Shown here piece by piece: positions 1 to 10,969 of a stretch of 44,576 nt of DNA (positions are counted from its first letter, which is position 1; each line of letters starts with the position of its first letter). The notes under the pieces are model-generated. The model was not told the origin of the DNA. It saw only the letters and a program-made list of their open reading frames with translations, and did no database searches. Position numbers and translations under genes: made by a program. The stretch is taken from assembly GCA_003427395.1 (NCBI GenBank), contig BFEA01000744.1, positions 396,070 through 440,645 of the forward strand, in the 5' to 3' direction. The stretch is from Chara braunii. Taxonomy: Eukaryota > Streptophyta > Charophyceae > Charales > Characeae.

Positions 1-1315
1 ACGAAGAAAGAGAGATTACATCTGCTGAGAACAGTGCACAATGCGGAACTGATGAGAAAAAGGGAGGCGCACCGGAGACTTCATCGAACGACAAACAAAT
101 TGTGGAGAGGGAAAATGTACCGCTACAGGGTAAGACGAAGGGCGCCTTATAAAGACACCACTATTTATGCACAGCACAGTCGTTGTTGCATGCCGCAGAA
201 ACGACGAGGTTCACGGGGGGGAAGGGTGGAAGGGGAGGGGGCCGTTGGGAGGGGGTCTTTATGAGAGGTGTTACGAAGTGTATTCGGACGAGGATATGGC
301 AGGGGAGTTGACGGTCTTATGTTTGTTTGTGATTGCAACACATAGAACACGTATCGTGGAGGGTCTTCTTATTACTAAATCAATAATTTGTTGTTATTTT
401 TGTATTTTTTTCCCAGATTGCACCAATTTGTGTAGGCGAAGCAGCACCGGTGGAGGCAATGCTGGCGAACCAACAGAGCAACAAATCGGGGGTTTTACAA
501 AGAAAATGAAAGACAGACTGTTTCGTTCGGTGGCAAAGGCCTTTGCTTTTTCTGCAGCAAAGGATGCCACGCTGTACCCAACGGAGGACATTTTTTTTAC
601 GGCACTGCAAACAACTGCGAAATCGATAGGAGAAGATGTGGAGGAAGGACTACGGTTGCACGTGGCAACGTACGGAATCCGAGCAGTGATCGGGGAATGC
701 AATCNGATTATGACAACGGTCCGCGGCGAGATATCTTGGCAATTGAGACATTGGTTTTGGGCCGAAAAAGGTCTGCCGCTGGTCCGATCGGCCCAAACGG
801 ACCACCAGCTTCCGACTCGCAACAGGATGCNGNCANAGATGAAAGGGAACACAACATGAAGAAGGAGCAACAATGATCCATGGGGTGCACCTCCTTGCAA
901 GACGGCACTGACAAAAATTTTTCAAATGAGAAGGGATGGCATCAACCTCGGTGTANCGTTGCAGCAACTTGCATTTGCNGAACTGGTANTGAAAACTGAA
1001 GTCGAACAGACGGCAAAGACCAGCAAGGCAGCGGACCAAATACAAAAACTTTCAACTATCAAGAAAGAGATTGCTGCGTCGCTCCGCTCCCGAGACACCG
1101 TTTTAAGCTTTTATGTCTTCAAGCTCGACCGTGTTGTTTCTGTTGCAGAGAAGGTCGTCGCATTGTACAGAGACGGGTTGCCTACTGTACGGAGGGGAGA
1201 CGCCAATAACATGACTACAACAGATGATGATTTTGAACTTGAGTTCATTGCGCCCACCGACGACAAACGTGCGAGCGGAGAGAGAAACGAAGAAAGTTTG
1301 TCCGCAAGGCCGTGA
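1..1315 (+). CDS. Hypothetical protein gene, 5' partial, two exons, one in-frame stop
   Basis: I do not recognise this protein. A coding exon enters from the left edge and is acid-rich in the frame starting at base 3. It ends at 129 before a good donor (CAGG|GTAAGA). A pyrimidine-rich tract ending in CAG (415-416) gives an acceptor, and splicing 129 to 417 joins the frames exactly in phase. Exon 2 is then open from 417 to the TGA at 1313-1315, apart from one TGA at 857-859. It encodes an FTKKMKDRLFRSVAKAFAF segment, a hydrophobic/basic middle (RDGINLG, LSFYVFKLDRVV) and an acidic tail (TTDDDFELEF). Seven ambiguous bases (705, 832, 834, 837, 957, 979, 989) lie close to the stop, so it may be an assembly error or a real pseudogene mutation. 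The spliced product is at least about 340 residues. No catalytic motif, signal peptide or membrane segment is visible. The phase-matched splice sites are the main support. Confidence 0.55.
130..416 (+). other. Predicted 287-nt intron of the first gene
   Basis: The donor GTAAGA is at 130. A T-rich stretch followed by TTTCCCAG gives the acceptor at 415-416. The open frames inside this interval are G-rich, low in complexity and not convincing as coding. The exon phases on both sides match, which supports the intron. Confidence 0.5.
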
Positions 1316-1469
1316 AAAGGAGAAGAACGGGTCCGGATGTAGATGGACGGGGGTTGCGGGTGGAACATAGGGAGCAGACAGTGGCAACGGTGTTGTAGGG
1401 GACATGAGCTGCACCTCCACTCACAGTCAGTGGCATGACACCAAGCCAATGAGGACCAAACTGTAAAAT

Positions 1470-1479
1470 ATAAGAGAGG

Positions 1480-1521
<42 letters not shown>

Positions 1522-1523
1522 CA
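1470..1523. repeat. (GA)n microsatellite
   Basis: Nearly pure GA dinucleotides with a few interruptions, just downstream of the first gene. Confidence 0.95.
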
Positions 1524-2130
1524 GGGATAGAGTTGTTATCCGAAAACAAAAGACTCTGGAGAACCCTTAGGGCTGAGTGTACAATAAGCAAACACGTTTT
1601 ATTTAATGAATGGTTTTTGTACAAGTCCTGTCGTGGATGTGTTTCGACCATCACGTGGCATTTGCGTCTCGCATCTCACATTACTCGCCATCAATTTATT
1701 GTTTACATGGTTGCTTGTCTTGCAAGGATACGCACTGCGTCATGTGTAATGTGGCCCAAAATATGTCAGCGTTTCATTATGCAAAAACACGAATCATTTG
1801 GTTCGTTTGCAGAAAACGCATTACAGACTCCCAAAAATGTTCAATATGATGTCTTGAAGCAGTATTGAGAAGACACTAGAAAACATGTTCATCTTAATAC
1901 TGGGCGAAAAGTACATGAGTGGTTGACTACTGCGTGCCATGTTCTTGTCGTGCATGTGAGTGATGCTGGAAATTGGCACCCGGTAGCCAACCTGCATTTC
2001 AATATCGTTTTGATACCCCTGTGGACATTTGTCTTTGCAACTGCATTCAAGGTTCACAGAAGCTACATAGACCCCCGCATTATATAAATAGCAACAGGGC
2101 AAGTTTTTTGTCATCATCAGTACAGGAAGG
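1524..2130. other. Unassigned DNA, no supported gene
   Basis: Only short open frames without codon bias, splice context or recognisable motifs. No structure was noticed. Confidence 0.5.
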
Positions 2131-2134
2131 AGAA

Positions 2135-2137
<3 letters not shown>

Positions 2138-2192
<55 letters not shown>

Positions 2193-2222
2193 ACGTCATC
2201 TCTCTCTCTCTCTCTCTCTCTC
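2138..2222. repeat. (TC)n microsatellite with short interruption
   Basis: A TC tract of about 53 bp, an AGACGTCA interruption at about 2191, then a further TC run. Confidence 0.95.
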
Positions 2223-2224
2223 AT

Positions 2225-2345
2225 ATCATTTAAACAACATTTCAACAACATTTTATCACATTTAAACAACATTTCAACAACATTTCAACACATTTAAACA
2301 ACTTGTAAACAACATTACAACAACTTATAAAGAGCTTATCAACAA
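2225..2345. repeat. Degenerate short tandem repeat (ACAACATTTCA-like)
   Basis: Repeated AACAACATTT and ACATTTAAACAAC words at irregular 11-22 bp spacing, immediately after the TC tract. Confidence 0.7.
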
Positions 2346-4800
2346 CTTTTCATCAATTGAAAAAGTGTTTAACACAGTGTCACATGTTTATGGCATATGT
2401 TATAAATGTTGAGTTCCTTCACTTTTGGTGGAACACATGACACTACCTCCGGCAAACTATTTATTAACACGAAACCAGCAGTTTAAAAAGGGTGTCCGCA
2501 TATGATAAACCGCCAAAAAAAAAAACCACAATTTTTCTGTTGAGCGGGAAAAAGATGGGAGCAAGTGAGGGAGTGTGCCCAACTCTGTTTACTCGTTTTT
2601 AAAATTACTGGCCAAGTTCATCTGAGAATGAACTAGCAAGGTCACAAAGAAATGACGAGGTACTTCGTTCAACGCGCAGTGTAAAGGGGAGGAAGGAGCC
2701 ATAATCGGGCTTAAGCTCTTTTCTCATATGCACTTGGTTGGGGATACGTCTAAGTGCATTCAAGTAGAGCTCGAAAGGAGGAGTGCAACAATAAACTAGG
2801 TGTTCACGGTCAAGTCATGCATGTTTATTTGTTTGTTGTGTCGTACCTTGTGCCATACTTGCTGAAGAATTTTTCCCTCATCCCACGTCCAGCGGGAAAT
2901 TGGTCAGATCTAGGTGTGGAGAAGATGAAGTGACAAAGTACCCCGCCATACTTTAAGTGGCAGATTGCACTATCCTCGTTAGATTAAAAATCTAACACAA
3001 CCACGAGGAAGAAGCATAGAGGGAGAAGCACACAGTGGGAGAGAGAACACTCTATAATGGGGGTGTTGCAATTAAACAACTGGGGGGAATGGCTTGGCTG
3101 CTAATTATGTCGCGGGTGACAGGCTACGTAATTTTGTACTATTCGTTGTCGTGTGAAGCAGCAAAACGTTTTATTCTTGTCGAGTCAAGTCTTTATACAG
3201 TGATGATGGTCAATGTTTGAAATCCCCATGAAAAAAAGAGCAGTGAGAAGTGTGCTGGATGTCAGTGAGTGAGTAGGACCATGAGTGAGCATTAGATTCC
3301 AAGGGCAGATCTGCTCAAACTGTGAGCATACTGCCGCTTCAAGGCAGTGGTTCAAGTTGACTGTTATCCTAAACATCAGCGGGGGCCTACCTCTATGATT
3401 TCAGGGGGGGGGGGGGGTCCAAAGGAAGATCTCAGTCTAGATCTCAAATTTGTAGGCCTTCTGTGTTTTTTTTCGGATCTACTTTAATGTACTTTTATTT
3501 TTCATTCTTCTATGTACTATGATGATAAGCTCCGGGCTTAGCAATTGGGGGTGTGATAGGCAACGCAAAACCTGATACCATTCTAGTTGCTGAGGACCTC
3601 GGAAGTGGACGCAGTGAGTGACACGCATTGTAGCCCTTGGCTACACCGAATGGTAGGCGCACCCTCTCCGGGTTCCTCACACTGGTCCCTTTTGCAAACA
3701 CACCGATCCATAACTTTATTTTGTGCGAGACTTCAGGTGTAGTCCGCGCATGAAAATGCTTAAGAGGGACACGCCTGTGAGAGAAATCATAACATTTAGT
3801 TATGTGAACTCTCGCAATCATCTGTCAAGGTGACACTTCACTCGTTCCTTACAATCGCCCAACTCTTCGCGGGCTCGTTGCGCACGACACGCCGGTGTCG
3901 GAAATGAACTATCGTAAAAGAGGTATCCTTCACGATATAGAACTGTTGAAGGATGCGTCATTCAACCCTCACGGCGCCTTTGACCCCTAGGCAGAGCGCC
4001 ATGATGGGCAGGGCGCAAACGCTCAACACATATGAGAAATATATTTGTGTTGAGTTGGAACCTTGAATGTCTTGGACAAGGACCTCGAATTCCAAGTTTT
4101 GGACCAAAGTCTGACCAATTAATTCAAATAACAAAGATAAGTGTGTGCACTGTCGCGGGTGTTGCGAAAATTATGAGCTCGCACGTTCACTTAACCATAA
4201 TGACTACGTGAAATAAAGTGGTTCAATCATTCAGACAAAGAGGTTGTGCGACATTAGACAATCACTCTCACAAAAATATTGTAGTTTGTCCATCAACATT
4301 TACGCAACAGTCGGACAATCACTAAGACTCAATCAAAAACCTCTCACGCGTATTTGCGATCACATAAAGTTCTAAACAATAATATCGCACACACTAAGGG
4401 GGTTAACTTTATCGTTTTTTGCGACTCATGCCCCTCCTTATGCACACAAGCCCCAACCATTTTCCACCATCCCACAACAGAGATACTTAATCTTCAAAAA
4501 TGATCATTAAGAAAGAAGTCTGGGTAAAAATCTCCAAGAAACATAAAAAAAAAAACACAAGGATTAAGGTCTTAGGTTGAGATGCAGAACCAGGTAAGTT
4601 GTGTCGTAGACCGATATATTATGAAAGGATGACAAAACTTGAAGAGCGATTTTTTGTAGAATCAGGCCGAATGAATCGAGTCCTCAATAAAATGTGTATA
4701 CATGCATCACAATACAAGGGGGGGGAAATCACTACTACGTTTAAAACAAATGAAGGGCATGCTCTATTTCATAGTCTAACTCCTCCACTAACTTCTCTCT
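2346..4800. other. Unassigned intergenic DNA
   Basis: No open frame with coding character, no recognisable RNA and no transposon termini. A poly-G run lies at about 3405-3418. The 3540-4080 part is more GC-rich than its surroundings but matches nothing I recognise. Confidence 0.45.
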
Positions 4801-4829
4801 CACCTTCTTCTTATCAGTACCCGAAGTTA

Positions 4830-5050
4830 TTGAAAATTTTGGCAGCATCTTTCATAAACAGGATGAATTGTCAATTTTGTCCTTGCATAAAATAATCAAA
4901 TTTCAGAACGGCGATGTTTGTCGTACGAAAAATGTATTTCCAAAATTTTCGCAAACCAAAAAATGACCAACTCTTTCAGGTTTGTAAAACTTTTGGCAGC
5001 GCTTCCCATAGGAGAAGGAATCTGTCAAGATTTATACAAAGTTGAAAATG
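4830..5050 (-). repeat. Two relic copies of the ~120-bp repeat
   Basis: TTTTGGCAGC words at about 4838 and 4991 are reverse complements of the GCTGCC(G/A)AAA block in the 29.4-29.9 kb repeats. The second copy also keeps the reverse complements of GGGAAGCGCTGCC and TATAAATCTTG. Confidence 0.65.
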
Positions 5051-5391
5051 TGAAAGCAAAGTACAACTGTACTTGAGACTAACTTCTGACATTCACTTGA
5101 CAATTAGAATTGAAGATAATCTACACGATCATTCTTTTGAAGATGATATCGTGAGCTAATACTAGTTCTAATTTCTAGTAAGGTCAGTCCTATCTTATCA
5201 CAAGCCTCCCTTTCATCATCTATCTCACCAGCCTATAGCTCTAGCACTCAGCGAGTATCTAAAACGACTAAGCTATCGAAAGAATATCCCAAAAGATACC
5301 CCAAAACGCACACAAAAGTGAGCACAATAACATTTTTCACTAACCCTCATGTTTTTTTCCAGATCACATAGTTCGTTTCAGTCTCACATTA

Positions 5392-5912
5392 CAAAAAAAA
5401 AAATTCCCAGAATTAAATAATCATTCGATAGTAAAATTATATTCTAAATTTTAAATTTTCATTCCATCTTAAAAAATGTCATTCCAATTTTATTTTATTT
5501 TTTCTTACTTGAAAACTTTCCTTCCAAGAATGGGGTGTCCCTTCTTATTTGAACTGCATGCTAGAGATGGAATGAGAGTCTGGATGAGTTCGTGAAATAT
5601 TTTAATTCGACTGTCATTCCAAGTAACGATTTTCAGTCATAAATAGGTTAATCCAATCTAAATTAGAAGATATTTGTTGTAGTACAATGAAATTTTAATT
5701 AAAACATTTAATAAACTCGTCCAGACTTTCATTCCATCTTGAACAAATAGACGTAATTGGAAGGAAAAACTCATATTTAGACGGGAACTTATCAAATAAA
5801 ACTGAAAATTTTAGAATTGGACGAACGTTGGAGTAATAATTTATAAATATGAATGATTTTATTCTTTAAGAATGTTTTTCAACTTTCATTTCTCGTGGGA
5901 ATTTTTTTGTTG
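5392..5912 (-). mobile_element. MITE, family copy 1 (521 bp, reverse orientation)
   Basis: The ends are CAAAAAAAAAAATTCCCA and TGGGAATTTTTTTGTTG, a diverged CAACAG-type inverted repeat. Flanking TA at 5390-5391 and 5913-5914 looks like a 2-bp target duplication. The interior carries the family's internal inverted repeat (GATGGAATGA...TCATTCCATC arms), so the element can fold back on itself. It has no coding capacity. Confidence 0.85.
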
Positions 5913-5939
5913 TATTACCCTTTTTCTTTTTCTTATAGA

Positions 5940-6925
5940 AGGCATAAGATCAGTCAACCCAACTTATGGGTATGAGTGACATGCCTAAGTTATATGACTA
6001 AGTCACAATAACTTATAGTGTCATAGCCTAGTAGAACAAGTAAACGTAAGGCATATGACTATGTCACACCAACTCATAGTGTGGCTAGCCTCTGCCTAGA
6101 CAAGTGATATAAGGCGTAAGACCAGGACGCATCAACTCATGGTGAGTTCGGTGCCTAAGCATTCACCATACACAAATAACTAAACCTTCTCAACTTATGA
6201 GGAGGCTAGGTCTTTGCCTGAACAAACGATAAAAGGCATATGACTAAAACACACTTACTTATGGTGTGGCTAGCTAGCCCAAACAATGACATATATTATA
6301 GAACTATTACCCAACTTATAGGTAGTCTTGCCTCCTTAAACAAGCAACATTCATGTATGACTGAAAAACCCCTAACTTATGGGTTCACCCAGCCTGCGCA
6401 ACACAACTACATCAAACAATTAAGTTCACAACTTCTTTGTCTCTTAAGACGAATGGTCTGGTCACTCCAACTCATGGACATCCCCAACCAAAACTCGGTT
6501 ATGTTTAAAATAATCAAGTTTATGTTAACTCATTGCGTTTTGTGTTATCATGGGCATAAGACCGAACTATCCAACTTATGGATGGGTCCAGCTTGTTCAA
6601 AGTTACCTCTTAATTTTATATTCTGAATCTTTATTTATTTTCTGTTTTTGTCTTTACCGACTTGTGTGACTAGATTTTCCAACTTATGACGTCTTACCCG
6701 CCAATGATACAATATAAAATTATATCAGATTTTATACTTTGGTTTCATTTACTATTTATGGCTAATGACTTGGCCACGCCAACTTATGGTGTGAGTGACC
6801 TTTGTCTGTGTCCCCCTCATAAATAAACAAAGAACTGAACACTCACACTTAAAATGCGGTCAACTCTGTTCAATAACAAAAAGAAACAACGATTCTAAGT
6901 ACCCAACTTATGGGTTTTATTCTCC
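5940..6925 (-). repeat. Array of about 13 core hairpins (CCATAAGTTGG type)
   Basis: On the plus strand the cores read CCAACTTATGG or close variants, at about 5959, 6011, 6069, 6131, 6190, 6254, 6311, 6372, 6468, 6571, 6679, 6779 and 6903. The sequence next to each core differs but pairs across it: ACCCA/TGGGT at 5957, CACAC/GTGTG at 6065, CCTTCTC/GAGGAGG at 6185, TACC/GGTA at 6308, ATCCA/TGGAT at 6569, CACGCC/GGTGTG at 6775. Several units add outer arms such as AGGCA/TGCCT and CTA/TAG. Copies at about 6468 and 6679 are degenerate. Confidence 0.75.
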
Positions 6926-7279
6926 GTTTAACCCCCCCCCCCCCAAAAGGTGCAACCAGACTGTCCAAACACTCAAAATGGGCTCAGCATTTGGTTGACC
7001 CGATGAAACACAAACGAAAACAACCTTCCTCCCACCTTCCCCCATTTATTCTCTCTGGATTCATGCAAATAGTATGAACCACCTTCCCCCATTTATTTTG
7101 TCTAGATTCATTCAAATAATATGAATTCTCACACATACTGATTCAATTATCATTTCCGATTAAGTCGTGAAAAACAAACAAAAATGATAATTGTCCTCAA
7201 TCATACGTTCAAACAGATAGAGAGTAGTACAGTTGAGAGGATGGGATCACATGTATGAAAATGATCGTTATACATGTTT

Positions 7280-7760
7280 GTTCCCTACCTCGAGAACCCC
7301 GCCTTGGCTCCGACAGAGCTCCCTCAATCGGTGGGTTGACCTCCCACAAGGTCTGGCTACGAATTACGAGTTTTCAATCCCGCCTGTCGTCTTCCTCACC
7401 GAACCAATCATAGTATACTTAGAATAAGAAGTGCAGAAGTAGATGTCATTAGGTCTCTTAGATACAAGAAGGGTGCTCTCTGACTCATGTGAGAGAGCCT
7501 TGAAATCTCGGATCGCCTGAGGGTCCCGCAATCATGGTCAGATTACGGTCAAGATGCTAAGTATCAGCCCCCTGAGAACCCTCCAGGTCGAAGCAAGGAC
7601 CTTCCTTGCGAAGCCTGATCACTCGTCAAAGCCACAATGCTTCCCCTCTAAGAAAATCGTTTGCTATGCAGCCTAGAAAGGCCACGTTTGAATAGAGCAC
7701 ACCCCTGGCTCAATTTAAATGTATGTCAAGTCGTAAAGCGTAGGCCTCAGTATCTCGTTG
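7280..7760 (-). repeat. Leader module of the inverted composite element
   Basis: The reverse complement contains GGCGGGATTG, the GTGGG...CCCAC hairpin (7331-7347), CCGATTGAGGGAGCTC and, further upstream, ATTGCGGGACCCTCAGGCG. All have counterparts in the same order in the two plus-strand units at 27.9-28.1 and 30.1-30.4 kb. Confidence 0.7.
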
Positions 7761-8845
7761 TGATCGTTGCAGCAACCCTCTCAATGGTGCTTGGAATTAG
7801 AGGACATAGCAGTTTGAGCAAACTGCAGTATTGGTAGTCAAATTCAATACTACTCCCTCACTAATCTGGAGCATAATAGTTAACAGCAACAAATAATCCA
7901 CAGCAATGACACAATGAGTGTACAGCAAGTCGGCACCTTACGTAGCAGCTTGCTATTCAAAGACAAATTGCGTCGGCCACAACAATTTGATGACCGACAA
8001 CCAGCATGCCAATGAACCCGATATAAGCTCCCCACAGCACAACAACAATAAGTGTCAACAACTGGTGGCAATCTCGTGGCTGTTGCAATCCACCAAGCCA
8101 CCATGCGCAGTAGTGGTGTGGTGAAGACTCAACTGCCCCGTAGCAATTACCCAGCAGCGCCATAGCAGAAACTCAACAGTTGTTTTTCGAAAACACACGG
8201 TGAATGTTCTGGGACAAGTCGTCACAGCCTCAGTTCTCCGAATTTTTGGCCCCTCAAGCAATACTCCGAAATTGATCAGCAACAGGTAGGACTGAGCGAA
8301 CTACAGTCACGTCGATTTGAGAATCACAACAGCTCTTAACGAATCGGCGGTGACAGCCAAGGACACAATGGTTTGTTGCCGCCAAAAGAACAGCGGTCCA
8401 CTGCACGTAAGAAAAACAAAAAGTTAATCAATATGGTCTCTAATTCGACAATTTCCATTTGGAGCTCATAACTGATGGGCACAAGAAACAATAACGCTTC
8501 AGGAGAGTATGTAGTTTCTGCCAGGGAATGCCAAAGACATGCGCAATGATGCCGAAGAGACTAAGTTGCCCTTCCGATAGAATACAACAATGGTGCGACA
8601 AACACCCTCAATTGCTTTAAACCAAAAACAACAACAATTGTAGTCGGGCACATTGCTACGTCTACAAGGGAGACAATAATCGACCTTCTTGATGAGATAT
8701 CAACAAGCGCGAACTTGCGAGAAGCTACCTTGCAGCTCTGAACCCGACAACCCTACAATTGGGAAGGATGATACGATTACAAAGATGAAGATGTGCTTCA
8801 TTACAAAGGTGTTCTCCTTTAGCGATGGTTCGCTTGCCACCGTTT
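7761..8845. other. Unassigned DNA
   Basis: Rich in CAA/CAACA words. The open frames here are short, overlap on both strands and show no recognisable motifs. Confidence 0.45.
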
Positions 8846-8849
8846 GACC

Positions 8850-8937
8850 CCAATTCACCACCTTTCGATCCTAACAAACACGCTCACACTTAAACCTCTT
8901 GCTGCAGATCGTGGTTGACAAGGCGGCGTACTCAAGG
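8850..8937 (-). pseudogene. LSU (28S/25S-type) rRNA fragment, antisense
   Basis: The plus strand reads as the complement of the LSU rRNA domain II segment around the conserved CCGAAAGATGGTGAACTAT region (here TTCACCACCTTTCGATCC, then CTGCAGATCGTGGTTGACAA). The match stops abruptly at a GTAAGT at 8935. It overlaps the LSU segment seen at 12.85-13.1 kb. Too short and diverged to be functional. Confidence 0.7.
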
Positions 8938-9034
8938 TAAGTATATGTTACCCCTTTCTCTTGCCACCCCCTGCCTTGCTACTCCTCCGACTTTTATACT
9001 CTCATACTCCCTCTCAGCCTCCCTCTTATCTTAA

Positions 9035-9620
9035 ATGCACTACATAACTCACTTCGTCCTCCCTACATCGTCTAACTATCAGTCGGATCGAGCTAGGACA
9101 ACACTAGTGAGCATGCCTAACTCCGTCTTGCCTATTACTAATTGCTCCGGTGTGCGCCTGGTCGCTCACCTGGCCAGCTTCATTTGGATTAGGAGCAAAA
9201 TTACAGTGCGACTAACAGTGATGTGCATAAATAAGACTACAATCGTGATCGAAGAAGAGCACCACGAACAAGATGATGAAGAGGGCGACGACTAACAACA
9301 TGTGACTCCCACAAGTAGCACCAAGGTCCCGACCAAATGTGCCAACTATCTACGATTAACGAGCATCACGGGGAACAACTTCGAAATGGAAACAACTCCA
9401 AAGTTGACAAGGAAGGCACCAAATGGAATGCTGTCACAGGGGAAATTTCGACGTTGACAAGCGCCATGACCACCACGATGGCGACCATGAAGACGAGCTT
9501 GACAAGCAAAACGAGCGCGATGAGTTGCGCTGCCTCGATCCCGCTCCTCACGACATTCCTCACCAAATGTGCAAAATGAGAATGAATTTTCCCCTAGATC
9601 ATGGAAAGATGCATTACTAA
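9035..9620 (+). other. Asp/His/Glu-rich coding-like debris
   Basis: Overlapping frames encode low-complexity acidic/histidine stretches such as EEEHHEQDDEEGDD (about 9250-9290) and DHHDGDHEDELDKQNERDEL (about 9450-9520). The frames are interrupted and no domain can be named. It resembles a decayed disordered coding region repeated again at 10.0-10.5 kb. Function unknown. Confidence 0.35.
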
Positions 9621-10057
9621 TCTATATTTTCCCTTATTGCCATGTTTTCCCTATATGTAGCCAGACTCCACGTTCACGTCCATCCATTCTTTTTCCCTCC
9701 TTTTCTCATGTTCTTTCTCTAATCGCACGCCCGTAGCTTCGTCGCCTACTATTTGACTGCGAAATGAGGATGGATCTTCCTCCAGAATGGGATCAGAAGC
9801 ATTAACAGGTATGACCTCGAGCAACACTCAGTCGAAGGGATTGTGAAAATGCAGCCGCAAGACACAATCCCAACAACGAAGAGGACTTGATGGCCGCGCG
9901 ATGAAGACAACCGTTACAATGAGCAACACAACCACTTTGGCAAAAAAATACGAGTCAACCTAATTATAATGATGGCGCTGCACCTAAATAGAGATCCCGA
10001 CTATGAAAATGATGAAAATACCCCCGCAAATGAACACACCAAAAGAAGACTAGCAAC

Positions 10058-10515
10058 ATGATGAGGAAGAAGGTCACCACGATGATGAAGGAGAAATCGA
10101 CATCGATCTTAGATTCACCCTATGGTCCATCAGATACGCAAGATGAGAATGCATCTCCTGCTAGAACCCAATTAGATACAGGTCAGATAAGTGTCTCCCT
10201 TCCGCTATTTGCTTTGCAATCTCTGGTAAATGAATACCCCCGGTTGCCCACACGACGAAGTTCATTCGAACTTACAGACCTAAACTTGAAGACCTCAGGA
10301 CGGGGCTGCGACGATGATCATGATCGAGAAGAACGCAATAGGCAACATAGCACCACGATGATGAGCGCAAACCCCAATATTCAAACGAAGATCGCAACTA
10401 CGAACCACAACATATTCTGCCATCACGATGATCAGAGCGACAACCGTCATCTTTTACTTATCTGCACCAAGCCTACAATAGTCGTCGCGACGAACAAATT
10501 GGTTAGCGCGATGCA
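10058..10515 (+). pseudogene. Unknown coding-like exon ending at a splice-donor-like site
   Basis: An open stretch starts at 10058 and includes an Asp/His/Arg/Glu segment (CDDDHDREERNRQH) and an Asn/His-rich part. At 10514 it meets ATGCAG|GTAAGT, followed by a CT-rich tract that looks intronic. Another frame across 10060-10120 is also acidic (DEEEGHHDDEGEIDID), which suggests frameshifts. I do not recognise the protein, and the region is probably decayed. Confidence 0.3.
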
Positions 10516-10707
10516 GGTAAGTTTCACTCTCACTCTTCTTCCTTCATCCCACCATTGTCCTCAACTCTCTTCTCGCCCCACTGTCTCCGTTTTCGTCTCA
10601 CCAACCTCTTCCCTTCTTCTACCTCGCCATGCTCTTCTTCTCGTACCGCTCAATAACGCTTGACCAGCCTTACAATTACACAGAGTTTTTGATCTTAGAG
10701 ATTTAAC

Positions 10708-10967
10708 AAAAAGTGAAAGGTGAGTTCAGTCCTCGATTTATACATGTCATCCTTGCATAGGGACCATGCTAATCTTTTCTGGATCATTCCAATTTTAACG
10801 GATGTTTTGAAGGACTAGAACGGGGCAGTGGCCCCAAGATATCGTCAACGAACTGATCGACCCTTGGTAATTTTGAATTGTAGTATTTCAATCAACTGTT
10901 TCTCGTGAAGTTCGAACTGAGGTATGTATTTCAACAGTTCAAGGTCGTACCAACTGAGCTAGTACCA
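10708..10967 (-). ncRNA. tRNA-like head plus U6-derived body with oligo-T end (composite pol III-type unit)
   Basis: On the minus strand the unit begins at 10967 with GGTACTAGCTCAGTTGG, a good A box. A B-box-like CAGTTCGAACT lies about 50 nt on (about 10910). About 85 nt later U6 snRNA sequence begins (10815). It ends at TTTTT (10708-10712), a typical pol III terminator. The arrangement resembles a SINE whose head is tRNA-derived and whose body is U6-derived. Cloverleaf pairing is poor, so this is not a working tRNA. Confidence 0.5.
10725..10815 (-). pseudogene. U6 snRNA pseudogene
   Basis: The minus strand reads ACATCCGTTAAAATTGGAA, then GATTAGCATGGTCCC and GCAAGGATGACA, the highly conserved U6 blocks including an AGATTAGCA near match to the ACAGAGA-downstream region. 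The 5' stem-loop is altered (GTCCTTCAAAACATCC). ACAGAGA itself is changed to CCAGAAA, which breaks the spliceosomal 5' splice-site recognition element. No plant USE/TATA pair is visible upstream. The ACATCC after the cap stem is plant-like. Confidence 0.85.
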
Positions 10968-10969
10968 TT

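Larger units (their letters stand above)
4810..7760 (-). repeat. Diverged inverted copy of the composite hairpin-array element
   Basis: Read on the minus strand, this block has the same order as the tandem units at 27.6-32.2 kb. First is a leader with ATTGCGGG and CCCTCAGGCG words (about 7520). Next is a GTGGG/CCCAC hairpin followed by CCGATTGAGGGAGCTC (7310-7350), then a run of core hairpins (6925 down to 5940). Last come relics of the ~120-bp repeat containing GGGAAGCGCTGCC (5045 down to 4830). A MITE (5392-5912) separates hairpins from repeats. Overall identity is low, but shared order and shared conserved blocks make homology likely. Confidence 0.7.

Noticed and set aside
47-75. CTGATGAG as a hammerhead core at 50-57
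   Set aside because: No stem II complement or GAAA follows; the match is a chance word within a coding exon.
10725-10815. Functional U6 snRNA gene
   Set aside because: The ACAGAGA box and 5' stem are mutated and no upstream USE/TATA pair is visible.
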